A DNA stretch of 64,000 nt from Bin87 sp963692995 (GTDB lineage: Bacteria > Chloroflexota > Dehalococcoidia > Lucifugimonadales > UBA3495): assembly GCA_963692995.1 (NCBI GenBank), contig OY843611.1, forward strand, positions 1,984,001-2,048,000. The letters are read 5' to 3'. The notes under the pieces were generated by a model. The model saw only the letters and a list, made by a program, of their open reading frames with translations, searched no databases and was not told where the DNA came from. The position numbers and the translations under genes are program-made. This document shows positions 1-6,861 of the stretch, piece after piece; position 1 is the first letter of the stretch, and every line of letters starts with the position of its first letter.

Positions 1-765
1 CGATGTGGGCGGTTCCTCGACCGGGGCAATTATCGGTATGTGATCCCCGTCTATCCGCGCCGCTATGCGGACGAATTCCCGGCCGGACGGCGACGTTGGG
101 TCATACACCACCGGCGTCCCGTTATTGGTGGCGGTGATAACCCGGTCGTCGGACGGCACCAGGCCAATCGCATCAACCGCCAGCGTCTCCAGCACATCCG
201 AAGCGTCCATCATGTTGCCCTGGCGCACCATCTCCGGCTTGATGCGGTTGATGATGAGCTTGGCTTCCCGAACACTGCTCGCGTACAGTAGCCCGATCAC
301 TCGGTCGGCGTCCCGGATGGCCGATACTTCCGGGGTGGTGACCACCAGGGCTTCCTGAGCGGCGGAAATGGCGTTCTTGAAACCCTGCTCGATCCCGGCC
401 GGGCAATCCACAATAACGTAATCGAAATCGTCCTCCAACCGGCGACAGAGGCCGATCAGCTGTTTCCCGGTGATGCAGTCTTTGTCCCGGGTCTGAGCAG
501 CCGCGATGAGGTACAGTTCGCCCGCATGCTTATCCTTGATCAGGGCCTGCTCGATTCGGCAGTGGCCCTCCACCACGTCCACCAAGTCATACACTATCCG
601 GTTTTCCAACCCCATCACCACGTCCAGATTACGTAGCCCTATGTCCGTGTCCACAACCGCGACGCGATTGGATCGCAAGGCGAGAGCGGCGCCCACGTTG
701 GCGGTGGCCGTAGTCTTGCCCACGCCCCCTTTGCCGGACGTCACGACTATGGTCTTACCGCTCAT
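1..765 (-). CDS. minD: Septum site-determining ATPase MinD (partial, cut by window start)
   Basis: MinD is the membrane-associated ATPase that recruits MinC to block FtsZ ring assembly away from midcell. Read on the minus strand from an ATG at 763-765, the frame stays open to base 1 (255 codons visible). The N-terminus shows the deviant Walker A motif SGKGGVGKTT, followed by a DTDIGLRNLD segment and the VDCPAGIEQG Walker B-like motif typical of MinD. A GGAGGAAA ribosome site lies just upstream. It overlaps the end of minC by 11 bases, so the two are translationally coupled. The C-terminal amphipathic helix and any minE lie beyond the window, so the presence of MinE cannot be judged here. Confidence 0.95.
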   Translation of the reverse strand, partial: MSGKTIVVTSGKGGVGKTTATANVGAALALRSNRVAVVDTDIGLRNLDVVMGLENRIVYDLVDVVEGHCRIEQALIKDKHAGELYLIAAAQTRDKDCITGKQLIGLCRRLEDDFDYVIVDCPAGIEQGFKNAISAAQEALVVTTPEVSAIRDADRVIGLLYASSVREAKLIINRIKPEMVRQGNMMDASDVLETLAVDAIGLVPSDDRVITATNNGTPVVYDPTSPSGREFVRIAARIDGDHIPIIAPVEEPPTS

Positions 766-1609
766 GGGGGTTTCCTCCGTGGTCCAGTGCATAATTTTTG
801 CGATACGGCGCCAAGTGGACCGAACCGTTCCTGACTCGGGCGATAACGGCGATATCGCGGTCCGGGCCACGATGCCCAAAGTTAGGCGGTGATTCGTCGT
901 CGCGCCGCGCATACCCTGCTATTCGCAGGCGGGGGTGGGTTGTGGACATCGCTATGATAGTGGCAGTGGCATCGCCTGATGCTCCTGCGTGAGCGTGACC
1001 CCGGAGTTCCCCAAACACCAGAATGTCGCCCCCGGCGCTGACCTGCGCTCCGGGGTTGACGTTCCCTAATATCACCAGGTTCCCGGCAACATCGATCACC
1101 TCGCCGGCCCGGCACGTCCCCCGCACAATCAGCCCCGGCGACCCGTACCGTTCGCCACCGGGCACGATGCCGCCAACGAGGACCTCATTGACGGTTGGGC
1201 GGCCATCGCCGACGGATTGCGTTTCCTCAGCGTCCTCCACGTTGCCGCCGGGAGCCGCTCCGTTGCTAACCGGTCGGTGAGCGGCATGCTGCGCTTCAAG
1301 CAAATCGGTGATGCGCTGCCTTTCCTGTTCCAGGATATCCGGTTCGCACCGGAATTGCTTCACGGTAAGGCCCGATTTTGATTCGATTACCTGTCTGATT
1401 TCGGCCCGGTGGTCTTCGCGCAGCACACGCCGGCCGATGTCAACCACCACCTCACCGCTGGAGTAGAGGTTTTTGTTCCGGTTCAGATGCTCCAGCAAGG
1501 CCTGGCAAGCCGTATCTACCGGCACGCCATCGTCAATTTTGAAATTGACCCGCGTGCCGCGGCCTGCAACCTGCACCAGTGCCTGGGTTTCGGTAACGTT
1601 TGTCGGCAT
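755..1609 (-). CDS. minC: Septum site-determining protein MinC
   Basis: MinC inhibits FtsZ polymerisation and is the partner of MinD. The 284-aa product has an N-terminal part (about residues 1-110) that fits the MinC N domain, an acidic/Gly-rich linker, and a C-terminal right-handed beta-helix (about 140-265) with the diagnostic pattern VRGTCRAGEVIDVAGNLVIL, then GDILVFGELRGHAHAGASGD, ending in a PRLRIAGY stretch. It lies immediately upstream of minD with an 11-base overlap. The ATG at 1609 has no Shine-Dalgarno but follows a TATAAC -10 box by 8 nt, so the transcript is probably leaderless. The last 40 residues are longer than usual for the family. Confidence 0.92.
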   Translation of the reverse strand: MPTNVTETQALVQVAGRGTRVNFKIDDGVPVDTACQALLEHLNRNKNLYSSGEVVVDIGRRVLREDHRAEIRQVIESKSGLTVKQFRCEPDILEQERQRITDLLEAQHAAHRPVSNGAAPGGNVEDAEETQSVGDGRPTVNEVLVGGIVPGGERYGSPGLIVRGTCRAGEVIDVAGNLVILGNVNPGAQVSAGGDILVFGELRGHAHAGASGDATATIIAMSTTHPRLRIAGYARRDDESPPNFGHRGPDRDIAVIARVRNGSVHLAPYRKNYALDHGGNPHER

Positions 1610-1617
1610 CGCAGGTA

Positions 1618-1623
1618 GTTATA
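1618..1623 (-). promoter_or_regulatory. -10 box of the minCD promoter (leaderless type)
   Basis: On the minus strand this reads TATAAC and ends 8 nt before the minC ATG. With the usual 6-8 nt to the start site, transcription would begin at or next to the start codon. The same arrangement occurs before the S41 protease and hisZ. Confidence 0.5.
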
Positions 1624-1685
1624 ACAATGCCGTTCGTTTTGTCGCCTATACTACCGGCTGCGAGTTTGGGCAATTTCAAAACATT

Positions 1686-1707
1686 GGGCGGCCCCAACGG
1701 ACCGCCC
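1686..1707 (-). terminator. Hairpin downstream of the thiolase gene
   Basis: GGGCGG (1686-1691) pairs with CCGCCC (1702-1707). Read on the minus strand it follows the thiolase stop and is trailed by a short T-rich stretch (TGTTTT), so it may act as a weak terminator between the thiolase operon and minCD. Confidence 0.4.
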
Positions 1708-1738
1708 CGAAAGTGGCAGCTACACCGTGGGCGGGTAA

Positions 1739-2911
1739 TCAGTCGGGCCTCCCGAACACCGCCACGGAGCAGGTGAACGAGCCGGGCCGTCCACCCAAGT
1801 TGTGAGTAATCCCCAGGTCGGCTTTCTCCAATTGGCGACCGCCGGCCTTGCCCTGCATCTGCTTGTACACCTCGTAAATCATCCGGATTCCGCTTGCTCC
1901 GATGGGGTGCCCGAAGCATTTGAGGCCGCCGTCGGTGTTGACCGGCAGGTCCCCCTCCAGGGAGAATGCGCCGTCGGCAACATCGGCGCTGGCCTGCCCC
2001 CGCGGGCTGAAACCCAAGTCTTCCATGATGATCAACTCGGTGATCGTGAAGCAGTCATGCACCATCGCCAGGTCGATCTCGGCGCGCGGGTCGGAGATGT
2101 CGGCCTCTTCATAGGCGGCCTGGCTGGCGCGCACCGTTTCCGGGAAATAGGTGAAATCCCAGTCGTTGCGAAGTACGCCAAAAGCGCCTACGGCCAGCCC
2201 CAACCCTTTGACCAGGATGTAGTCATCTCGCAAAGTGCGCGCAATCTCCGGCGTAGTGATGATAGCCGCCGCTGCCCCGTCGCTGACCCCGCAACAGTCG
2301 TACAGCCCCAGGGGCCAGGCAATCATCGGCGCGTTGATGATCTGGTCCTCACTCACTTCCCGCTGGAAGTGGGCTTTGGAATTCAACGTGCCGTTGTGGT
2401 GGTTCTTGGACGCAATCTGCGCCAGGGTCCGTTTGCCATCGTCGTAAGCAATGCCGTAATGATGGAAATAGCGGGTCGCCGCCATGGCGAATTGCGACGG
2501 CGGCGGTGTGGGCGGCTCCACGTCGGAACCCGGACCGGCGGCGATGGCCAGGCCGGAAAAGCCGCTGTCCTTCAATTTCTCCACGCCCATGGCCAGCACG
2601 ATGTCATAAACGCCGGCCGCCACCGCGTAGCAAGCGTTGCGGAAGGCGTCGGTGGCGGTGGCGCAGGCATTCTCCACCCGGGTGATGGGAATGTAGTCCA
2701 GCTTCAACGCTTCAGCCAGGGGCTGGCCGGTGCGGAAGCTGCTCACGGTGCCCAGCCAGGCCGCCTGGATGTCGTTGCTGTCCAACCCGGCATCCGCGTA
2801 GGCTTCATAGGCCGCCTCCACCATGAGGTCGGCGGCCGAAGCGTCCCAACGCTCGCCAAAGCGGGTACAACCCATCCCGACGACGGCAACCCGGTCTCGT
2901 ATTCCACTCAT
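1739..2911 (-). CDS. SCP-x-type thiolase (acetyl-CoA acetyltransferase family)
   Basis: A 390-aa thiolase-fold enzyme, expected to make or cleave a 3-oxoacyl-CoA. The nucleophilic cysteine sits in VENACATATDAF (C83) and the C-terminal catalytic loop has NTDGG then FGHPIGASGIRM with the catalytic His. The family is the SCP-x/archaeal acetyl-CoA acetyltransferase branch, which normally works beside an HMG-CoA-synthase-like protein and a DUF35 zinc-ribbon/OB protein; here exactly such a fusion is the upstream gene, 34 bp away in the same direction. In archaea this trio channels acetoacetyl-CoA between active sites; whether this bacterial version does so is inference. Substrate cannot be read from sequence. 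Confidence 0.88.
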   Translation of the reverse strand: MSGIRDRVAVVGMGCTRFGERWDASAADLMVEAAYEAYADAGLDSNDIQAAWLGTVSSFRTGQPLAEALKLDYIPITRVENACATATDAFRNACYAVAAGVYDIVLAMGVEKLKDSGFSGLAIAAGPGSDVEPPTPPPSQFAMAATRYFHHYGIAYDDGKRTLAQIASKNHHNGTLNSKAHFQREVSEDQIINAPMIAWPLGLYDCCGVSDGAAAAIITTPEIARTLRDDYILVKGLGLAVGAFGVLRNDWDFTYFPETVRASQAAYEEADISDPRAEIDLAMVHDCFTITELIIMEDLGFSPRGQASADVADGAFSLEGDLPVNTDGGLKCFGHPIGASGIRMIYEVYKQMQGKAGGRQLEKADLGITHNLGGRPGSFTCSVAVFGRPD

Positions 2912-2945
2912 AGCGACACTCCTTACGGATCAAGCGACCAACAGC

Positions 2946-4385
2946 TCAAGCGACAACTGCCCCGGGCGCCGGCGTCCGCCTGGGTACGGCTTTCCAATAA
3001 TAGTTGTGGATACCGTTGACGACGCGCAGCTTGCGGAAGCTCATCTCCACGGGCATCCCCACGCGCACTTCGTCCACCTCCCGGTCGGTCATCATGCACA
3101 AGATGCGACCGCCGCCCGCAAAATCCACCACCGCGACCACCAGCGGCGTATCCACCGTGCCGGCGATGTAATCCATTGAATAAGTGAAGACCTCCGCCGG
3201 CCTTTCGCTCAGCCGCACCGGCTCGCTGTCGTCAAGGCGGCGGCATTCTACGCACACTCGTTGGGCCGGATATTGCACGTAGCCACAAGTCCGGCAACGC
3301 CCGGCGTATAACCTCACGTTCTTGTCGCCTTCGCGCCACAGCGCGGACACCGAGGGCGAAGCGGGAGCCGGTCGGCGCGACGCATCGTCAAGCGTCCAAA
3401 CTTGGCGCCAACGCGCGTAGGTTTCGTAGCTCTCCAGTACCCTTTTCGCCGCCATCCATCCGGACACGCCCATCGCCGGCTTCGCTGCGGCAGCCATGGC
3501 CGGGGTGCCCCGAAAACCGAGCACGTCGCTGCCGTCGCCATAGGACACTCCCAGCAGCAAATCCCCCGGGGCAGCCGTTTCCAGCGCGGCCGCCAGCAGC
3601 ATCGGAACAAAAGCCGCTCCCGTATTTCCGACGGCGCCAAACAACGGTTCCTGAACCTGATCTTCCGCGAAACCCAAATGCCGAGCCAACCGGGCGTGCC
3701 GCCTGGCATCGGGAGCGTACAACGCAATTTTGGACACGTCGGTCGGGCTAATGCTTGCCCGTTGACAATAGGCGCTCAACGCCTCAGGTACGATGCGCTC
3801 GATCCCTTCTTCGGTTACGAAACGGTCTTCCCACGTTCGTACAAATGTGTCCCCAGCCGTCCGCCACATATCCAGCATATTGTCGGTGACGGAGTGGCTG
3901 CCGACGTGCTCTGCGATAACGTCCCGGTCCGCAATGACAAAAGCCGCTGCTCCATCCCCCGACGCGCGTTCCGTTTCACCTCTGGGAGGCCCTTGCCGGC
4001 TGTCTGCGACGACCACCAGCGTCTGGCTGGCTCGCCCGGCCGCCACGGCATCCAGCCCCGCCTGTACCGCGCTGGTGCCCGCCCGCAGTACGTTTGAGAC
4101 GTCGACGGCGAAAATGTCCTGCCGCAAACCCAAGGCCGCGGCAACGATGGCCGCGCATTGCTTTTCTGCGTAGGGAGGAGTAGTGCTCGCGAAGATTATT
4201 CCGTCGATTGCGCTGCGGTCGCGTCCCGTGAGGCAATCCGCTCCGGCGGCCACCGCCATGGTGACGCTGTCCTCGTCAAAATTAGCCACCGCCCGCTCTT
4301 GGCGGGAGTTCCAGCCCGCGGTCTCCGCCCCGAGACGGTAGCGAGGCACGTAAGCTCCATAGGCAGCGATTCCGGCCAATTTCAC
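2946..4385 (-). CDS. HMG-CoA synthase/KAS III-like protein fused to DUF35 zinc-ribbon/OB domain
   Basis: A 479-aa protein with an HMG-CoA-synthase-like thiolase fold (about 1-330) joined to a C-terminal DUF35 module: a zinc ribbon with CRTCGY and CVEC cysteine pairs near residue 370-390, then an OB fold ending near 465. In archaeal HMG-CoA synthases the catalytic Cys precedes KAGT/RAGT; here the matching segment reads SNVLRAGTSAV, with Leu100 in the Cys position, so classical acyl-transfer through that Cys looks impossible. The start is GTG at 4385 behind GGGAGAA. It heads a two-gene operon with the downstream thiolase. Role: probably an acyl-CoA condensing scaffold or partner of that thiolase (inference). 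Confidence 0.82.
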   Translation of the reverse strand: MKLAGIAAYGAYVPRYRLGAETAGWNSRQERAVANFDEDSVTMAVAAGADCLTGRDRSAIDGIIFASTTPPYAEKQCAAIVAAALGLRQDIFAVDVSNVLRAGTSAVQAGLDAVAAGRASQTLVVVADSRQGPPRGETERASGDGAAAFVIADRDVIAEHVGSHSVTDNMLDMWRTAGDTFVRTWEDRFVTEEGIERIVPEALSAYCQRASISPTDVSKIALYAPDARRHARLARHLGFAEDQVQEPLFGAVGNTGAAFVPMLLAAALETAAPGDLLLGVSYGDGSDVLGFRGTPAMAAAAKPAMGVSGWMAAKRVLESYETYARWRQVWTLDDASRRPAPASPSVSALWREGDKNVRLYAGRCRTCGYVQYPAQRVCVECRRLDDSEPVRLSERPAEVFTYSMDYIAGTVDTPLVVAVVDFAGGGRILCMMTDREVDEVRVGMPVEMSFRKLRVVNGIHNYYWKAVPRRTPAPGAVVA

Positions 4386-4418
4386 GTTCTCCCGACCTGC
4401 GACACGATGGGTTCAAGG

Positions 4419-4448
4419 ATGCTATCAGCGCCCGCGATGGAGTGTCAA
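4419..4448 (-). promoter_or_regulatory. Promoter of the HMGS-like/thiolase operon
   Basis: On the minus strand a perfect -35 TTGACA (4443-4448) is followed after 18 bp by a -10 TAGCAT (4419-4424), giving a leader of about 27 nt. Mobile element copy A starts 17 bp upstream of the -35 box. Confidence 0.6.
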
Positions 4449-4457
4449 CGCAGACCC

Positions 4458-4465
4458 CGTGCTAC
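4458..4465. repeat. Target-site duplication, left side of element A
   Basis: CGTGCTAC here is repeated exactly at 7846-7853 on the other side of the element, the 8-bp duplication expected from transposition. Confidence 0.85.
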
Positions 4466-4482
4466 GAGGAAATTGCGAAACT
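4466..4482 (+). repeat. Left terminal inverted repeat, element A
   Basis: GAGGAAATTGCGAAACT, perfect complement of 7829-7845. A looser similarity continues for about another 15 bp inward. Confidence 0.9.
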
Positions 4483-4641
4483 CGGTTCGCGGTGAGGCGG
4501 TGGCCGATGGCGTGCCGAATCGTGACGAAGTCCGTCACCGGGCATCCGGCCGACCGTCGGCCCGAAACCGAACTGCCGGAGTGGGCGCGATACTGCCAGA
4601 CTAGCAATCTTTAGCAACCTGATTTACGCAGTTGACTACAC

Positions 4642-4679
4642 AAAAAAGGGCCGGGAGATACATCTCCCGGCCCTTTTTT
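4642..4679. terminator. Strong bidirectional terminator inside the left end of element A
   Basis: Six A, an 11-bp perfect stem (4648-4658 with 4663-4673, GGGCCGGGAGA), a 4-nt loop TACA, then six T. It works as an intrinsic terminator in either direction, shielding the transposase from outside transcription and the neighbour from the element. Confidence 0.9.
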
Positions 4680-4714
4680 GTTATGCGGAAGATGCAATTA
4701 CTGACACTTTCCGG

Positions 4715-4743
4715 TTGCAAGCCTCATATGTATCTGATACACT
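4715..4743 (+). promoter_or_regulatory. Candidate transposase promoter, element A
   Basis: -35 TTGCAA (4715-4720), 17-bp spacer, -10 TACACT (4738-4743). It lies just downstream of the terminator and upstream of the transposase start, where a promoter is needed. Confidence 0.45.
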
Positions 4744-4767
4744 TACGGCAACAATCAAAGTAAAGAA

Positions 4768-4802
4768 GAAGCCGCCAATGTTTTCGAGGCTTTGGCGGCT
4801 TC
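4768..4802 (+). promoter_or_regulatory. Leader hairpin before the transposase start, element A
   Basis: GAAGCCGCCAA (4768-4778) pairs perfectly with TTGGCGGCTTC (4792-4802), loop 13 nt. It ends 8 nt before the GAGGAAAGG ribosome site used by the GTG start, so folding of the mRNA could limit transposase translation. Confidence 0.5.
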
Positions 4803-4827
4803 CACCACGAGGAAAGGGTACTTCCAA

Positions 4828-6186
4828 GTGGCGTGTGCCAATAGTACATGCGCGACACGCAAAGGTCAAGACCCGGCCAGCGGCTACGGCTTCTTGCAGG
4901 CCGCTCTAGACGGCGTGGACGCCAGCCCTCTTTTGGAACGGCTGGCCCAGTACCGCAAGACCGGACGCCGAGGTTTCTCCCTGCAAAGTATGTTCCGCGC
5001 CTATCTGGCGCGGTTTTTGCTGGGGATGCGCTACGCCAACGCCTTCTTGGAGCGGCTGGCCGCCGACCCGCGACTGCGCGCTATCTGCGGCTTGGGCGAC
5101 GCCGTTCCCAGCGCGAGCGCCTTCAGCCGGTTCATCACACGGCTGTCCTTGCATCAGGACCTGGTGGATCAAGCCATCGCCAGCGTCGCCGGCCAGCTGC
5201 CTGCTGAGCTGGAGCGGCTGCGGCGGGACGGCGCCCTTCCCGCCGATGCGCCGGCTTTGGGCGAGATTGTCGCCATCGACTCCACCGACCTCCAGGCTTA
5301 CGCCAATCCCGACCGCGCTCACGTCCGCGATCCCGACGCCCGCTGGGGCCGACGCACCGCCAAAGCCGGCGGCCCGACCCGCGACCAGGGCAAGACCGAA
5401 CCGTTCTTCGGCTACAAGCATCACCTGCTGGCCGACGCCTACTACGGCCTGCCCCTGGGCGGCATCACGTTGCCGGCCAACGCCGCCGACTCGCCCCAAT
5501 TGCCCGGCGCGCTGGCCCACGCCCAGGCGTTGCATCCCTGGCTGCATGCCAAGTGCCTGCTGGCCGACAAAGGGTATGACGCGCTGTCCAACTTCCGGCT
5601 GCTGGCCGATCAGGGCATCACGCCGGTGATTGCCGTCCGCAAGCCGGTCAACGAACAGTTGTACCAGGGCATCTACACCGCGGCCGGCTTGCCCACCTGC
5701 GCCGGATCGGTCGCCATGGAGTACGCCGGGTCCGACCCGGCGTTGGGCCATCGGTTCCGCTGTCCGCCCCAGGGCTGCCGGCTCAAAGGTCGGATACACT
5801 TCTCCCGTTACTGCGACGCCGAGCATTGGGAACGGCCGGAGGGCAAACTGCTGCGGATCATCGGCATTCTGCCCCGGTTCACCGCCGAATGGCAGCGGCT
5901 CTATCGGATGCGGGGTTCCATCGAGCGGCATTTCGGCAGCGCCAAGCACTCCCGGCTGCTGAACCGGCACCAGCATCGGGGCCTCGGCAAGGTCAGTTTG
6001 CACGCGCGTATGGCGACGCTGGCCTGCCTGACCACAGCGCTGGCCCGGCTGAAAGCCGACGACTACGCCGGAATGCGGCGCATGAGCATACGGATGCCCT
6101 GGCAGCGGGGCGACGGCGGTGGCAAGAATCCGGGGTTGGCCAGCTCGTCGTCGGACTGGGACGGCGCAGAGCGGCGGGTTGCCTGA
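4828..6186 (+). CDS. DDE transposase (IS4/IS5-like fold), element A
   Basis: The enzyme that cuts and joins the element ends. The N-terminal part (about 40-110) resembles the DUF772-type domain of IS5-like transposases (FRAYLARFLLGMRYANAFLE). The catalytic triad is visible: D151 in VAIDSTD, D247 in LLADKGYD, and E366 in YRMRGSIERHFGSAK, the last matching the Y-(2)-R-(3)-E pattern of this superfamily. I chose GTG 4828 because GAGGAAAGG lies 9 nt upstream; a TTG at 4792 in the same frame is inside a hairpin and less likely. At 452 aa it is intact. The 8-bp target duplication is longer than usual for IS5 proper, so family assignment below the DDE level is open. Confidence 0.9.
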   Translation: MACANSTCATRKGQDPASGYGFLQAALDGVDASPLLERLAQYRKTGRRGFSLQSMFRAYLARFLLGMRYANAFLERLAADPRLRAICGLGDAVPSASAFSRFITRLSLHQDLVDQAIASVAGQLPAELERLRRDGALPADAPALGEIVAIDSTDLQAYANPDRAHVRDPDARWGRRTAKAGGPTRDQGKTEPFFGYKHHLLADAYYGLPLGGITLPANAADSPQLPGALAHAQALHPWLHAKCLLADKGYDALSNFRLLADQGITPVIAVRKPVNEQLYQGIYTAAGLPTCAGSVAMEYAGSDPALGHRFRCPPQGCRLKGRIHFSRYCDAEHWERPEGKLLRIIGILPRFTAEWQRLYRMRGSIERHFGSAKHSRLLNRHQHRGLGKVSLHARMATLACLTTALARLKADDYAGMRRMSIRMPWQRGDGGGKNPGLASSSSDWDGAERRVA

Positions 6187-6248
6187 GATTACGGCGCGGT
6201 TATCGGCCCGATCTCGCCAACGTTATGACAAATGAGTGCCGGATGCCC

Positions 6249-6276
6249 TTGTCTTTATTCGCTATTGTGATAGAAT
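6249..6276 (+). promoter_or_regulatory. Candidate promoter of the element RNA, copy A
   Basis: -35 TTGTCT (6249-6254), 16-bp spacer, -10 TAGAAT (6271-6276), 60 bp after the transposase stop. It would start a transcript near 6283 that runs into the terminator at 6385-6426. Confidence 0.4.
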
Positions 6277-6282
6277 GGCGGC

Positions 6283-6426
6283 AGTCACCAAAAAAGCCTC
6301 GGTTTGCACACCGAGGCGGCGACGGCGGGGCGACAGCAAATCTCCCTAGTCGCTGGCTATTGTAGCCAGCGATGCGGCCTTTGTAAAGCCCCGGCGGAGC
6401 CGATTTTTGCTCCGCCGGGGCTTTTT
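6283..6426 (+). ncRNA. Predicted structured small RNA within element A
   Basis: A stretch of about 145 nt with no convincing ORF, preceded by a promoter-like sequence, holds three consecutive hairpins: GCCTCGG/CCGAGGC (6296-6302 with 6311-6317), a 10-bp stem with TTG loop (6350-6359 with 6363-6372), and a 16-bp stem (6385-6400 with 6409-6424) ending in a T run, which is a strong intrinsic terminator. The layout promoter-hairpins-terminator is that of a free-standing small RNA; it could also be an attenuating leader for the downstream genes. Function unknown; no family is recognised. Confidence 0.45.
6385..6426 (+). terminator. Intrinsic terminator after the transposase/RNA unit, copy A
   Basis: Perfect 16-bp stem AAAGCCCCGGCGGAGC with its complement, 8-nt loop, and T run. 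It separates the transposase and RNA from the passenger genes. Confidence 0.85.
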
Positions 6427-6569
6427 GGTGGTTGCCCCCGTCGAACCGGGGCCCCCAAAGGCTTAGCCACAAGCCGCTGGCATTGTGCCAACGGCGGCCT
6501 CCGGGGTCAAGCAAGGCGCGGTCAATCGCCGCCCGGGTCGGCGAGACTACTCAATAAGGAGGTCTCGTC

Positions 6570-6692
6570 ATGGCAAAGCGGCCAATCGGGCGCACCAGCG
6601 CCCAGCAGGTACGGGACCGCTTCCGTGTGCCGAAACCCTTCGTGTACTACCGGGATGCGGCGACGCCCAAGCCGGTCAAATCCAGGAAATGA
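6570..6692 (+). CDS. 40-aa basic small protein, element A
   Basis: ATG at 6570 follows an ideal AAGGAGGT ribosome site (6556-6563) by 6 nt, and the frame closes with TGA at 6690-6692. The peptide is rich in Arg, Lys and Pro (starts MAKRPIGRTSAQQ, ends KPVKSRK) with no Cys and no hydrophobic segment, so a soluble nucleic-acid-binding or regulatory role is possible. I recognise no family. The preceding 140 nt (6427-6569) is noncoding and contains another stem-loop (6473-6495) resembling the TTG-loop hairpin of the predicted RNA. The ORF is present and unchanged in copy B. Confidence 0.55.
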   Translation: MAKRPIGRTSAQQVRDRFRVPKPFVYYRDAATPKPVKSRK

Positions 6693-6694
6693 AT

Positions 6695-6742
6695 AACCGG
6701 CCCGGAGCGCGGAGACCTCGGCTTCGCTGCTCTGGGCCGGTT
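6695..6742 (+). other. Long hairpin after the 40-aa ORF, copy A
   Basis: AACCGGCCCGGAGC (6695-6708) pairs with 6729-6742 with one mismatch. There is no T run, so it may stabilise or attenuate the mRNA between the 40-aa ORF and the secreted protein gene. Confidence 0.5.
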
Positions 6743-6861
6743 GCGGCTTACCTGTCCGCTCCACCCGTCTATCCGGCAAAGTCCTCGCTATGCAGAGAGA
6801 ACCGCTGGATTTGCGGGTTGGAGCCGGCTAACCCACACCTTCAAACCCGTACGGAGGAACC

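Noticed and set aside
1802..3019. 405-codon plus-strand ORF over the thiolase gene
   Set aside because: Antisense shadow; the minus-strand thiolase has full catalytic motifs and the shadow has none.
4792..4827. TTG at 4792 as the transposase start
   Set aside because: It lies inside a perfect hairpin and has only a marginal GAGG 3 nt upstream; GTG 4828 has a well-spaced GAGGAAAGG.
4906..6003. 365-codon minus-strand ORF inside the transposase gene (also 51144-52241)
   Set aside because: It is the GC-rich antisense shadow of the transposase; Gly/Val/Gln-rich composition with no ribosome site or recognisable domain.
6430..6500. tRNA-like sequence in the element (GTCGAACCGGGG looks like a T-loop)
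   Set aside because: No acceptor stem, D-arm or anticodon arm can be built around it; it is a short GC hairpin.
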